64,000 bases of DNA from Apiosordaria backusii (Eukaryota; Ascomycota; Sordariomycetes; Sordariales; Lasiosphaeriaceae), in contig JAUKTV010000005.1 of NCBI GenBank assembly GCA_030549205.1, positions 1-64,000 of the forward strand, written 5' to 3'. Positions 1-12,207 of this stretch are shown here, piece after piece. The notes under the pieces are model-generated. The model saw nothing but the letters and a program-made list of their open reading frames with translations, searched no databases and had not been told where the DNA came from. Both the position numbers and the translations under genes were made by a program. How positions within the stretch are numbered: position 1 is the first letter of the stretch; each line of letters opens with the position of its first letter.

Positions 1-463
1 CCTTCGAATCGCCTACCTTGTCCCTCACAACAGGCTCTTCTATAGCGGCGAGATTCTCAAGGGGAGACAGCAGAACGTGACCCCACTCCGGACCGCCAAC
101 ATAGTCGATGAAGTTTCCAAGCTCGCCGCTAAGAGCCACAAGAACCTCATCTTCGTCTTCGACGCTTTCTGCAGTCATGAAACGGGTTAGCGATACGTCC
201 ATCTAACGAGAAGTTGGCGGGGTTGGCTGACCGTCGAGGAAGGGGATGAGCTCGTCGCGAGTGCGCTCAGGGCCCAACGCAAGAGCGATGGTCGAGAGTC
301 GGTGAATGGCGTTAAGGCGAAGCAGGACATCATCGTGCTTGGAGAACAAGTTAACCAACAGAACGACCCTGGATCCGAGTCCTTGTCACGTCCATACCTT
401 CAATTCATCGATCAACACGGCGATGGGATAGAGCTCATCGCTGGCGTTGGTTGCATCAGCCAT
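1..463 (-). CDS. TPD3: PP2A scaffold (A/PR65) subunit, N-terminal part, cut by window edge
   Basis: This is the 5' end of the protein phosphatase 2A structural subunit A, the HEAT-repeat scaffold that holds the catalytic C and regulatory B subunits. Three exons are visible: 463-398, 337-232 and 168-17, with introns of 60 and 63 nt; a third donor (GTAGGC) opens at 16. The protein starts MADATNASDELYPIAVLIDE and contains LSTIALALGPERTR, PFLDESVEDEDEVLVAL and EEPVVRDK, which match the first HEAT repeats of PR65 as known from yeast to human. The start is the first ATG of the exon and fits the family N terminus. The rest lies outside the window. Identification is strong; the symbol is the yeast name and the local name may differ. 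Confidence 0.93.
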
Positions 464-1555
464 GGTGGGCGGCTGCTGTGGGGGTAACAACGAGTTGAGG
501 GGAGCGCGGAATATGCCAAGAGTCGTGAGTGATTGTGGTTTCTTTCGTGATTTGGTTGTCCTGTTGAATCCGGGCCGTATTTTGGGCAGGGCGCTGAGCA
601 GGCGGCCGGGATCGCGTGTGGTGTGGAAAGTGATGCAATGGGTAATCTGAAGAGTGGGAGGGAGTTGCCGACCGGGGCGCTACAACAATGCAGCCCACCT
701 GAGAGCTCTTCTGCGGTCTGGTCTCTGTTTCCGCAGGTCGGGTGTCAATGTCGATACTGTAATTAGGCAAGCGCGCCGGCGACCGTAGCACACAGGGGTG
801 GAATGCAGCAAGAGATGAGGGACGCCGGGCGTTTTGTTGAATGTTTATTCCCAAGTGGTGTGGATGGGATGGTTGTCAGAGGGCGAGGGGACTGTCAAGG
901 CGAGAGCTCTCCAGCGGCCAGGAGCCAGGAGCGCGGCCTAACAAATCCAGGTTGGTCACGGCCCGGGTGGTCTGTGCGTCTGTCCCAGCCTGGCATCAAA
1001 AAGGAGGGGAGCTCAGGAGGCACGGGGAGGCTGTCAGCCAGGGCGTGGACACCTGAAGAAGCGACGACAGGGGTGGCCAGGGTCTTGGGCAATGTCTTCA
1101 ATATTCTTTCCTTTCTTTAGCAATCAAGGAACGACAGCATGTCAAGTAGCACACATGAGGTGTTCTCACCTAACCACATCTTGACCTAGGTAGCTTGAGA
1201 CAGATATTCATGCAGACCACGATATCCCCACCTATATCGAGCAAACAGCCCATGACCTCACTTGAAAAAGGATTAGCGAATTATGCATATACCACTGCTT
1301 CTTCAACATTGTTCTTCAGCAACATTCTTCAACACATCAGAATTAAAAGTATTCCTGAATTCCCGCTACTCATATGATTTCTCCGTAGAGCAAGCAGCTA
1401 ACACATATACCCTTCTCACAGGGTTTAAGCAAAAAGTACCTTAGTCACCTGGCTCAAAATAAACGCTTCTCTTCAAATTACCTGCCTCCAGAAATCATGT
1501 TCCAATAGGCAAAGGTACCGTCTCAACACATTGCCTGAACTGTAAAACGACGGTG
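464..1555. other. intergenic: upstream of PP2A-A and downstream of the myotubularin gene
   Basis: About 1.1 kb without a convincing gene. It should hold the promoter and leader of the PP2A scaffold gene (read leftwards) and the terminator of the myotubularin gene. Short open frames here have no recognisable protein features. Composition drops from GC-rich to AT-rich around 1130-1500. I see no repeats or RNA genes. Confidence 0.6.
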
Positions 1556-4064
1556 CTAACCCATGCTTTTCATCTCTTGCCCTGCTACAGGCACACCTGT
1601 ATCCACCTCATCATCGTTTGCGTGCGGTCTCCCTGTGCTTGGGCTATTTGTATTACCAAAGACACCCTTTGTGATAGCCAAACCGGAAATCTTATCTTGT
1701 AAAGCCCCAAGTGCCGCCGGCATCCCACCCGTACTCGCGCTTTTGTTCAGCGATGGCGGTGATACTCGTGCCTCGGGTGTGAGAGCGGCATGCGCTGTTT
1801 CAACGCCTGTCAGAACCGACTGGCTCGAAGTAAGAGCTGGAGGTTGCGGCGACGGGCTAGTCGAAACCAACGATGCCGCCTCAGAAGGGGTACCTGAGCT
1901 CTCAGAGAACCCCGAAGAGGCTTGATAGGCGGCCACCCTTTCCGCTGTGGCAGCAGAAGCATTCAGTGCCCCATTCATCTCATCGTCGGTACGGTTGAAG
2001 ACTTGATGCCACCACCTCACCTCACCCAACCGTGGGAAAATAAGCCGTTCCCGCCCCTTGGTGTGGTCGTCGATGGTTGGGTCATACTGGTCATTCGTGA
2101 ATTCTGGTCGTCTACTCAAGAAGTAACCCCAAACACTGCGAGTGCGTTCCCGCAGGTTCGCCTCGTGGCGCTGTCGCTCATTGTTGTATAAGAAGGTGCC
2201 ATATTGGCATGAGTAAACATGGTATAGCAGTCGCCGAAGAAATCGTTCGTTGAATTCAAATCGGTTCGGATGCTGGCGAAGAAGTTGGTAGGTGGCATCA
2301 AGGAATTGGTGAAAGACAGGTGAGACATCCTTCAACCTTGTCGTTTGCTCCTCGGCAACGTTGGGGGTTGCGGCTTGTTTGGCCTCGTCAACTGCAGCAC
2401 CCTCCTCCTGGTCTGATGCTGTCTCCTTGTCATTGCTAACATTCTTCGACCAAAACCTCTTTGCACTAGCCATGACATTCTCAACAACATCCGCCCGGCC
2501 ATCATTTTCGCCTGGGCGAACCGCTGAGCCCGCCAGCGCATCATTATCAACTGTAAACCAACTCTCGTGACTCATGTGCCCGGACCGCAACTGGAACATG
2601 TGCCCAAATGAAAGCCAATCTTTTTCAACCAGCACAATGAAGCCTTCCAGAGTCCGATAATATGGGTCCAGCATCAACTGAGACAAGGCGCAAAGCTGAC
2701 TTGTCCGATCCCATCCATCCGAACAGTGTATGAGGGCATGCGAATGCTGAATCCCGACTTGCCGCGCTATTATCGCCGAGCCGTCGAGAATCCCAGTAAT
2801 ATGCTTCAACCACTTGCTCCGTATCAGGAGGTCTCTGTTCGGGGGAAACGGGGAAATGTCGGCGTCCTTGATTGCGCTGATGACCTTGTCGAGCGAGTCC
2901 CTCATGACGTGGATATTGTCTATATTTAAAAAGACCTTTTTCGCATATTTGTAGTAGTCCATGTTCTCTGAGCCCATTCCTATGGCCTGCATGGCATACG
3001 AGTTGATGGCAGGTCGGGCATCGACAATCAGATTATGCCGCTGCGCACCATATATTAACCGCTTCCCGGTCTTCTCGTCATACATGACATTGGGCGCAGC
3101 AATGAGTTCATCCTCCAATCTTTCCGTCTCTGAAAGGGACAGGTCACTGGCAATATCAGGACTATCCGCACTGAGATCCACATGGCTTGATGATGGGCTA
3201 TGGTCAGCCTGTGTGCTCGCATTTGCAGGGGAAGCGGAGGCGCCGTCCAAAAAGTCGGTTGAAGCTGAAAAGCATGCGCCAACAAGTTTCTCGTCCTGAA
3301 TGCTCCGCTTCATCCGGAGCCCTACGAAGGGCTGTGAACTGCGGGTAATGGTGCAATTGTTAATAGGATGAATATATGTCAAGGTAGGGATCCGGGCCCT
3401 GGACCGGAAGTTGGCGGCATATTTCAAGGTATTATCGGAAATTTTGGAAGGCACGGCGAGAACCGCCGGATACGTCGGGGAGAAGGCATAGTCCTTGTTG
3501 ATGTTCGTGATTCTCCAGCCCAAGTCTGCCGACTTCTCACTGATCCCCTGCCGTCTGAACTCTGCCCTTGCGTCGTATAAATCCCACCCACTGATCTTAG
3601 ATTCGAGAGAGGTTGACGGCGGCGAGTAGTTGAAGGCCAACAGCTTATCAACGCTTCCTAGCCTGCAGGTCCTCGTACGGATGAACTCGAAGGCATCCCG
3701 GGCCTGTTTGTCGTCTGTGAAGTTGAAACTGACAAAGGTAAAGTCCCTAAAACGGAGCCGTATGGATGAAGGGATACCGCTTGATGGAGACGTTGGTCGC
3801 AAAGCGCAGTGCGAGATGATGTGAAATGCGAACCATACTTGTTTCGTGTGTTTCTTCGCATTTGAATCCGAGGCCCTCGCTGACTCTGGGGGAAACCGGA
3901 ACACGAGATGGTAGTCGGTCAGAGCCAGATCGCCGAGTTCTGGCTTTCCACCTCGAAGTGCTTGCACGTTGCTATAGAACTAAGGTGTCATTGGAGTTTA
4001 GCAGCAGCTCGCACGGGAATGCAGCTTCGAAAACACATACGTGCTTGTGCTGCGGTGCCGCCAT
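1556..4064 (-). CDS. YMR1: myotubularin-family phosphoinositide 3-phosphatase
   Basis: Myotubularins remove the 3-phosphate of PI3P and PI(3,5)P2 on endosomal and vacuolar membranes. The gene has a 24-nt first exon (4064-4041, MAAPQHKH), a 61-nt intron and one long exon from 3979; the product is about 815 residues. A PH-GRAM-like region occupies the first ~120 residues. The myotubularin core follows with WRITNINKDYAFSPTYP, LTYIHPINNCTITRSSQP and RSIQDEKLV. The active-site loop HCSDGWDRT fits the C-x5-R consensus, with Cys near residue 427, so it should be an active enzyme and not one of the dead family members. The C-terminal ~180 residues are Ser/Pro/Ala-rich and look disordered. It is divergent from the RPS3 gene, sharing a 708-bp promoter region. 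Confidence 0.95.
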
Positions 4065-4772
4065 GGTGAAGACGGGGACTTGGCCGCCCCAATGTCACGA
4101 CGAAAAGATGCAGGAGTCGTTCGGTCACGCAGGCGGTCGCGAGTCGAGCTCAACAATAAGGGGCCGCCAGGGGGAGACACTGATCAGTCGATCGATGGAG
4201 GAAGACAAGAGCCGAGATGCCTAGACAGGGTGACGACGTGTGGGGTAGTACTTTGTAAGTGGAAATCGAGCTTCATTCACAAAAGGGAGACGGCCAGTAG
4301 ACTCTATAAATCAGCATATCGGCCGAGTAGCCCCATGAAAGGTTTAAGCTTCGTCTTTCTCAACGTGTTGCGCAAGCCGCCGTTATGAGTGTAGGAATCA
4401 CAAGACCGAAGTACCAGCATGCGCCCGCCGTTGACCACTGGGCATCACTGCACTGCTGGCGCTTGACGTCGATGGTTCCCCCACTACCTAAGAGCACGGA
4501 CCTCACAGCTGCCAGTTGTTGGAAGTGAATTGATGGGGACACACCGCTCCTCAGATTCCCGCACACCCCAATCCATGGCCCATCCTCATTGGTGTAGGCA
4601 AACCCTACTCCACTTTTCGACACCCAGAGCCCACCAAGATTCAAAAAAGCAGTGTGCAGGTCGAATTTCCCCCCCATCTGAGAAAAGTTTGGTGAACACC
4701 ACGAGAAGGCCTACCCTCAACCTCCAGCCAACCACCGAAATCCCGTAGGTCGCTCAGTACCAAACCGACATC
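4065..4772. promoter_or_regulatory. shared divergent promoter of the myotubularin and RPS3 genes
   Basis: A 708-bp region between two divergent starts. It contains a telobox-like AAACCCTA at 4600-4607, 166 bp before the RPS3 ATG. Such Tbf1-type sites are common before ribosomal-protein genes in filamentous fungi. A TATAAAT lies at 4305-4311. No open frame here looks like a gene. Confidence 0.5.
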
Positions 4773-5736
4773 ATGGCTGTTCCCGGCACTCAGATGTAAG
4801 TCGACAAAATTCCTGTGGTTATCACGATTGTCAATTCGGGTAACATTCGACGGCATTGAGAGAGTCCTGAGGAGGGGAATCTGGAGAGGGACGACTTTCT
4901 GGGACTCTCGGGGGATTCATGGGCAAAACTCAAAAATTGGAAACAATGGCTGACTTGTCTGTGTCTACAGCTCCAAGCGGAGAAAGTTCGTCGCTGACGG
5001 TGTTTTCTACGCCGAGTTGAACGAGTTCTTCCAGCGTGAGTTGGCCGAGGAGGGCTACTCCGGCGTCGAGGTCCGCGTCACTCCCACCGTTACCGACATC
5101 ATCATCCGCGCCACCCACACCCAGGAGGTTCTCGGCGAGCAGGGCCGCCGCATCCGCGAGCTCACCTCCCTCATCCAGAAGCGCTTCAAGTTCCCCGAGA
5201 ACTCGGTCTCCCTCTACGCCGCCAAGGTCCAGAACCGTGGTCTCTCCGCCGTCGCTCAGTGCGAGTCCCTCCGCTACAAGCTCCTCAACGGTCTTGCCGT
5301 CCGCCGTGCTTGCTATGGTGTCCTCCGCTTCATCATGGAGTCTGGCGCCAAGGGCTGCGAGGTCGTCGTTTCCGGCAAGCTCCGCGCTGCTCGCGCCAAG
5401 TCCATGAAGTTCACCGACGGCTTCATGATCCACTCCGGTCAGCCCGCTAAGGACTTCATCGACAGTGCTACCCGCCACGTTCTCCTCCGCCAGGGTGTCC
5501 TTGGTATCAAGGTCAAGATCATGCGCGGCTCTGACCCCGAGGGCAAGGCCGGTCCCCAGAAGTCTCTCCCCGATGCCGTCACCATCATCGACCCCAAGGA
5601 GGAGACCCCCGTTGTCCAGCCTATGAGCCAGGACTACGGTGCTAAGGCCGCTGCTGCCCAGGCTGCTGCTGAGGCTGCCCGCCAGGAGGAGCAGGCTGGT
5701 GCTGAGGAGGAGGCTGACCCCGCCGCCGAGCAATAG
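4773..5736 (+). CDS. RPS3: 40S ribosomal protein S3 (uS3)
   Basis: uS3 sits at the mRNA entry channel of the small ribosomal subunit. Exon 1 (4773-4795) encodes MAVPGTQ and two bases of the next codon; a 175-nt intron follows; exon 2 (4971-5736) completes a 262-residue protein. SKRRKFVADGVFYAELNEFF and the KH region (VRVTPTVTDIIIRATHTQEV, then GEQGRRIRELTSLIQKRF) are near-invariant in eukaryotic uS3. Later hallmarks are CYGVLRFIMESGAKGCEVV and VKIMRGSDPEGK. The C terminus is Ala/Glu-rich. Codon use is extremely biased to C-ending codons, as expected for high expression, and creates long spurious antisense frames. The TAG at 5734-5736 is followed in the same frame by 36 coding-like codons (see findings). 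Confidence 0.98.
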
Positions 5737-7217
5737 GATGCTCGCGGCAGTGGTGCTGGACATTCTTCCGAGCCGATTGACTCCTACGTCAGTGTCGGTG
5801 TTGAGGAGTTCCCCGCGGCTCCTACCGCCACTGATGATGACTGGTAAATCGGACAGGGGAGCGTTGTGGTAGGGATGTGGAAGTCTTTCTTTTGAGCGCG
5901 CCACACGCTCATCGGTATGGTTGCAGGGATGGGTTTACGGCGTCAACTTTGAGCATATTGCATTGAGTCTGCAAAAAAGGGAAAACGGACGGGTTGTTGC
6001 TTTTTCGGATGGGTGGCTTTGTAAACTATCTACAGAGCCCGCGGACAAGGGCAGCAACGTCAAGATGATCCTGATAACAACACACCGGGAATAGACCTCC
6101 TGAACAAAGTGAACGGGCTCTCGTGTGACATGCCGTTGGTGAGGGGCGCTCAGATGTATTTCTGTTTTAACAATGTGATACCACCTCTTGTTTTCTTTGA
6201 CTTGATTCCCCAGATGATTTCCAAGACTTAACCAAAAGCCAATAGTCTATGTGGCGGGATCAAGAGACCACATGATGCATCCAACCACACCATTGTCATC
6301 CACCTCCCCCAGCTCCCCTTTCCCGCCAACAACCACCTGCGCTTCGCTATCCTCCGAAGGGCAATGGGATTGTGATAATAGGTAGCGAGAACCTTATTCT
6401 CTTAGAAAAGCGATGATGACCTTTTACTTTCAAACTAGGTCCAAAGCCTCGCTAAGTACCCAAAGGTTCAAAGCCGAGGGGTTTCCCAACTGATCGGTGG
6501 TGTAAGAAAACGCCAGAAAAAAAAAAGGTTCACTAACAAGGCAATGCAAGATCAATCTCATCAAAAGTGTAAACGTATAGAAATGTATAGCCCAGCCCGT
6601 CTGAACGTAGAATTGCTCTCTTTCTCTCGCTCTCCCCCCCCCTCTCATCTATCTCTCTTGAACATGAAATCCCTAAAGCTAAAAATACACACACATCCCA
6701 CCGCCAGGCCAGCTTTCCTTCCCTACACCCCCGCTTTTCCCTCTGGAAAAACTCTCAGTAGTTGTACTCCTTTCCTTTCAGTTTTACCCCCATAAAAGCC
6801 TCCATTAAAATAACATCTCATCTTGCAATAATGCCTGTTCCATACATACGCCCCTTTTACGCCCAAGAAAAATCAAGCGTGGTATATACAGATAGACAGA
6901 AAGACCTGAATGTTGCCAGGGGTGAGTATCCTCTCTCGAGAGAATGGAAAAGCTGCGGAAGTAGGAAGCAAAACAAAAAAAATATGGAGAAAAAAATCTG
7001 TTTTAAAACCAAAGAATCCAAAAAATATCCCAACCCAATCCCCCCACCTTTGAAAAACCATTAAGAACCATCAAATATGTCTGTCCCATTTATGCACCAA
7101 ACGCCCCTTTTGACGCCCACGACGCCGTTTGTCTCTAAAGCCCAATGCGAGAGGGAGAGAGAGAGAGAGAGCCCACAAAATAGTATACATCGAAGTAAAA
7201 GCCAATGTGCGCCATCA
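5737..7217. other. convergent intergenic region between RPS3 and the NIPA gene
   Basis: Holds the 3' UTRs of two convergent genes. The first 111 bp continue the RPS3 frame (see findings). A GA microsatellite lies at about 7148-7171. The remainder is AT- and pyrimidine-rich with short mononucleotide runs and no gene I can support. Confidence 0.6.
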
Positions 7218-8936
7218 TCACCTATCCCCCGACTTCCTACTCTGCAGCTCTATTGACTCATTATACGCATTCCCCGCCGTCAGATGCGTCCCATGGCTCC
7301 CACCCCCGCCGTTTGGTCGGCCGTTCGTCTGCTGTGAGAAACTCGAGATCATGGGCGAACGCGGGTCCGCATCGTCGTCTGTGTCGTCGGCCAAATCATG
7401 GAGTCCGAGCCCGGCCTCCTCATCATATGCCCGGATGAGCCCATCACGGTCACCGCCGCCGCGGCTGCCGACGCTCATGCGGTGGGACTGGGATCGGCGG
7501 GCTTCCATGCTCATTCTCGTCTGGATGCTCGAGATCATATCGGTGCCGGTCGAGTCGCCGCCGCTTCTGCGGGCTAGGGTCTTGGTGCCGGAGGGATCGG
7601 TTCTGCTTAGGTTAAGGAGGTAGACTCCTGTGAAGGTGACGAGGAAACCGCAGAGAAGGGAGAGGGTGTTGACGGTGTCGGTTGTGTTGAAGCCTTGGAA
7701 AAGAATGAACGAGGCGATAAGGGTGGCTGTGGTGAAAGTGACATAGTAGAGGGGGTTAACACTGGAATATGTTAGTGGGAACACGAACCCTGGTATACAT
7801 CTGGCGAGGCTTACATGTTGGTAGGGAACTGGCTCAATGCTTTGTTAAAGTAGTTCATCTGTGTCAGGATGCAGACCACAGTAATGATCATGAAGACATA
7901 AGTCGACGGGTGACTGAACTGGTTATGGCCTGCGAAAGTCAACTTGAGGGCAATGCCGAACGCCTTGACGGCCATGACCGAGATAGACCCCACGGTTGAG
8001 CAAATGCTCAAGTAGACGAGGGGATTCTTCTTGCCGTGAATCGGCCCAATCTTGTAGATCATGATTGTCGCAAAGATGCAGACAAACAGCGAGTAGAAAA
8101 GGAACCCTGACACCAGTTAGTGACACCTCTCTGGCATATTTGCGACTGAGGAAGGCAAGCCCATACCTGGCTGAATCGCCAATTCGAGAATCTGGTCAAT
8201 AGTCTGGATATCCTCGTCAGGGGACGCATGCAGAACAATAATGACAGCTCCGATCAGACAGAGGGCGCTCCCGAGCTTGCCCAACGTCCCCAACTCTTCA
8301 TTGAGGACGTATGACCCCACCACAGCTCCCACTAATACCGACAGCGCACCGAGAGGGGTGACGAGGATAGCCGGCGCAAAGGCGTAGGCCGCAAAGTTGA
8401 AGATTTCGCCCAAAACCACTTCAGAGACATTGTCAGCGCGCGCGATTCCTCAAGAGCATCTGGGGACAAGGTGTCCATACAGCAAACAATGCCGGCCCAC
8501 CACAGCGGGTTTCTCAAGTATACGAATCCATCGCCTTCAAATCCATGCCTCTCCTCTGCTTGCATCAATCCCTATATCAACCGGTCACTAGGTCAGCATT
8601 CATCGTTCGTCTCGTATCGCACGCCTGTGGGCATGTGCTTGGTGTTACACGGGGGGCTGGGGAGTTCGAGCTGGGTCGGCCATACTTTTTTCGTAATCAC
8701 AAAGCTGATACCTGTCACGACCCAAGTTAGCCTCAATCGCTCTGCTCGCCCCTTGAAAGATGTAAAAGATGCGCATACCTATTGCTAAACTCGAGCTCAT
8801 GGCCAAGGCCAGGCCGATATATCTAGAGACAAGACCACAGCGTTAGTTGCGATGCGCCACCAGGGCTAAACCCCCCAAACCTCTAGAAACAGGTTGCAAA
8901 AAAAGGGACGGCACCATACTTTTCCTCCAGCATCAT
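7218..8936 (-). CDS. NIPA-family magnesium transporter, multi-pass membrane protein
   Basis: NIPA (DUF803) proteins are Mg2+ transporters of plasma and endosomal membranes. Seven exons can be assembled in frame: 8936-8920, 8822-8779, 8711-8686, 8571-8481, 8418-8167, 8106-7815 and 7761-7218, giving 421 residues. Family signatures run in order: KYIGLALAMSSSLAIGISFV, ERHGFEGDGFVYLRNPLWWA, FAPAILVTPLGALSVL, LNEELGTLGKLG, YLSICSTVGSISVMAVKAFG, QMNYFNKALSQFPTNIVNPL and CGFLVTFTGVYLLNLSRTD. These cover about nine hydrophobic segments, the family topology. The C-terminal ~130 residues are a cytosolic Ser/Arg/Gly-rich and Asp-rich tail (DLADDTDDDADPRSP). Two ATGs are adjacent at the start; I chose the first. 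Introns are short and split conserved motifs exactly, which supports the model. Confidence 0.94.
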
Positions 8937-10355
8937 CTTGATAGCAGTATAGAAGAAACGAGCGCGACGGCAGCGGCGAGAACGCGCTGCCTGGTTGTTG
9001 TGGTTGCTGCGAACCGGAGCCGGAGCTACAATTCAAGAAACGAGGTCCAGGAATAGAGAGAGGGAGGGGCAGCCGCTTCTCGCGCCGGGCGAGGGTCTGC
9101 AAAAAAGAAGAAAGAGAACAAGAAGAATGTCAAGCTTTTGGCCGTCTGCTATGCATCCGGTTGACTTATTCAAACGCCGATCGAAGCCGCAATTCGCTTT
9201 TGTTTTTCAGAGGTTTTTGCTTGGTCGGGGTTTACAAAAAGTATGCAGCGTTTTCGTCTCGTCTGATGAGGACACGGGTGGCTCGTGGGCGCTCGTGGCT
9301 CGGCGGCAGCGGAGGGCCGTAGCAGCGTACGTAGCTAGGGTTATGCGCGGGAGGGAACGGTGTTCGTGTTTGATGCCGTCTGTGGTTTCCCCGGGAATAT
9401 CGTGATTAGAGTGATTGTTCGTCGTCGTCGTCTTGAACCAGGTCCAAGTCCGTTTGTGTTTAGCGCAAACGATGTTCTGATAGTAGAGAAGTTGCTGAAA
9501 AGGCCCACGGTAAGTTTCATTCGAGGCCCCCTGCTGGGTGTCGAGAGCAAGTCTGGGGACGGGCTGGTTTCAAGAAACTCAACCAACCCCTGTTCGAGAA
9601 ATTCTGGACCCCTGGCTGAACCCGTGCAACCACGCCTGACAGGGTCACGGTGCACAGTGCGCGGTGGCTGCTTTTGGTGTGGTTGGCCTTCGGAGTTTGG
9701 GTCGCGGGCGGCTCATCAGGACACAAGTGACAAGACACGAGGGGCCGCGCCACACAGGAGCAGCTTTTCAACCTCTTTTCTATCAACTCTAATTTGAGGT
9801 GAAGAAACCCCAGATTAGACCGTATATAGCTTCCTATCTTGGTCATTTTCAGCCGCCAGTCACCTGCCATAACGGTGATACCAAATACCAAGCCCTAAGA
9901 ATGCCCCTTCATCTCATATCTCTTCAACAACTACAAATTGTCCAGAGCCTTGGAGGTTACAGCAGCAGCTGGAAATGAACCCACCCAATTCCAGCTTGTA
10001 CATTAGTGTAAGAAGCGCCCGCTGGTGTCCCTCGGCTCGTGGAATCCACATGCTTACTGACGGTTTTGTTACGGACCCGGACAGCGCTTATCTATACTTA
10101 TCAGTGTAACACACTATAAATGACTACCTATAATCGCCAAAACTGCCGATACCAACCCTACCTAGATATGCTTTCAAAGATTACCATGATCTTCCCTGAA
10201 GGACTCGCAATTCTCACATCGGATGACATTGAAACACACAAAGAAACAGACCTCGACGCACAGACCAAGGTACCAAAACCCCAACATCCCATCCATCCAT
10301 CCATCCATCTATCCATCACATCAGCAACCCTCCCCTGAAGTTTGCAGATCCCGTA
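8937..10355. other. intergenic upstream of the NIPA gene
   Basis: About 1.4 kb between the NIPA start and a transposon. Open frames at 9360-9797 and on the opposite strand have no recognisable protein features and overlap each other. A TAGGGTT motif lies near 9338-9344 and a CATC microsatellite at about 10287-10312. I see no gene. Confidence 0.55.
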
Positions 10356-10450
10356 CCCGTGCCCCAAGGAGCCCCACTATATTGGACCACGCAAGCAGGG
10401 CACCCACATAGTGGTGCTCACCGGTCTATTAGCCACACCAGTCAATTAGC
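10356..10450 (+). repeat. left terminal inverted repeat of the Fot1-like element
   Basis: Matches the reverse complement of 12208-12302 with three C/T differences. Base composition is normal here, unlike the AT-rich interior. Confidence 0.85.
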
Positions 10451-12207
10451 CATTTTATTGAACCTATTGAACTAAAAACGCCGTAATTACTTTAAAACGC
10501 TAGATCTATCAGTTATTTCGGCCGGCTTTAATTTCCTAGTAGAATACCAATTACAGGCCTTTTTGGCTACTTTATTCTAAGTCCTTTTACGTTGGTTATA
10601 GGCCTTTTACTTAATAGCCTTAATTAAATACCTTGCTTTAACGAAAGCTTTATCTTTTTTTTTCCAGACTATTTCTCTTCTATCGACTATAGTTAATATC
10701 CTCCTTAACTAAAGTGACCTTCCTTTTATTACCTTACAAGCTTTAATAACGGCCTAAGCTATTTAAGTAGTACTTAGGTCTCTTTTCGTTTAAACTAACT
10801 CGATAGTAGCTATAAGCGACCCTTTAATAAACTAATCTAGGTTATTAATAAGGTCTTTATTAAGGTCCTTAAATATAGATTTCTATAGCTTATTAATAGC
10901 CTTATTGATCTGCTTAAGGATAATAGGGATATAGAACGGTAAGGATATTGGTTTTAATAGTATAAAAGAAGGGATTACCGGCTATATTTACTAATGTACT
11001 TCCTTAAATATAATATCAAGATTGAACAGAAAGATGCCAGTTTTAGCGAAAGTTGAAAGAATTGTCGATTTCTTAAAGGCCTAAAGCTATACTTTTTAAA
11101 TTATTTCTAAAAATTCGATTTTAATAATGTTTATAAAGCTATTATAAACTAATATATCGATAGCCTTAGTATAGTAATACTTAAGTAGTTAAAAGACTAT
11201 AATATTAAAAGGTTAAAGAATATATATAAAATTTAATAGTAAACCGAAGGGAATAATACCGTTTTCTTTATAGTATTTAATAAATTAAATAGTATAGTAA
11301 GATCTATACTTATCGATAATAAGTAACTATATAGTACTTACTTAAGACTTTTTAAAATGCTTATTAAAGTGCTTTAGCTAATTTAAAGAAAGCTTATCAT
11401 TTAAATAGTTAGTAGAAAAGGTCGATAATATAGTCTCTAGTTCCAATTCTTTTTATTAATATTAAGGTATAAGATAAAGTAGGCTAGTTAATATTAAGAA
11501 CGTTAGGTAGCTATTCTTACTAGCCGAAATAGCTTTAATAGCTATAGCCGATTCTCTATTTTTAAGAATAGTAAAGTAATAAGCTTGCTTATACTTAGTA
11601 ACGATAAATTAATTTTTATCTATCTTAATTTAAAATCCTATTTTATCTATATTCTATATATCTTTAGGTTATATTCTATACTTTTTAACGATAGTAAAGA
11701 GTCTTTTAAAGTAGTTCTTAATAACTTTAAGATCTTTAAAGTACTTCCGCTTACTAGCTATTGTTTTCTAATACTGCCTATAATATCTATGGCGGTTAAT
11801 AAAGTAAGTGCCTTAATTTAGTCTAACTTATAGTAGATTAGTACGTTCTTAGCAGTTATACCTTACAGTAAGAATCTAGTTTATAGTATTAAAAATAAAC
11901 TTAAGGTATATTGCTATATTTATAGTATTAAGTTAATCAATATAACGGTAAATTGCTATCTCTTTTAAGTTATTTAAATACTTATATAGTAGTTAATAGC
12001 CTTTATAAAGCCTATAGCTGTTAAAGTATAATCGAAGTATACTATATTTAATACAGTATTTCTATGCAATATACATTACTGGTATTATAGGAAAATCTTC
12101 TAGGTGTAGAAGAGCAGCTTAAATATTGGCTTCCATTTTGAAATAGTAAAAAAGCGGTAGTTTTAGTTGAATTGGGAGGAAAAACCTATAGGAGGTTCGA
12201 AAATCTG

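Noticed and set aside
4930..5904. 324-codon minus-strand frame opposite RPS3
   Set aside because: Its Leu/Gly/Ser repetitiveness is the mirror image of strongly C-ending codons in RPS3; the sense strand is unambiguous.
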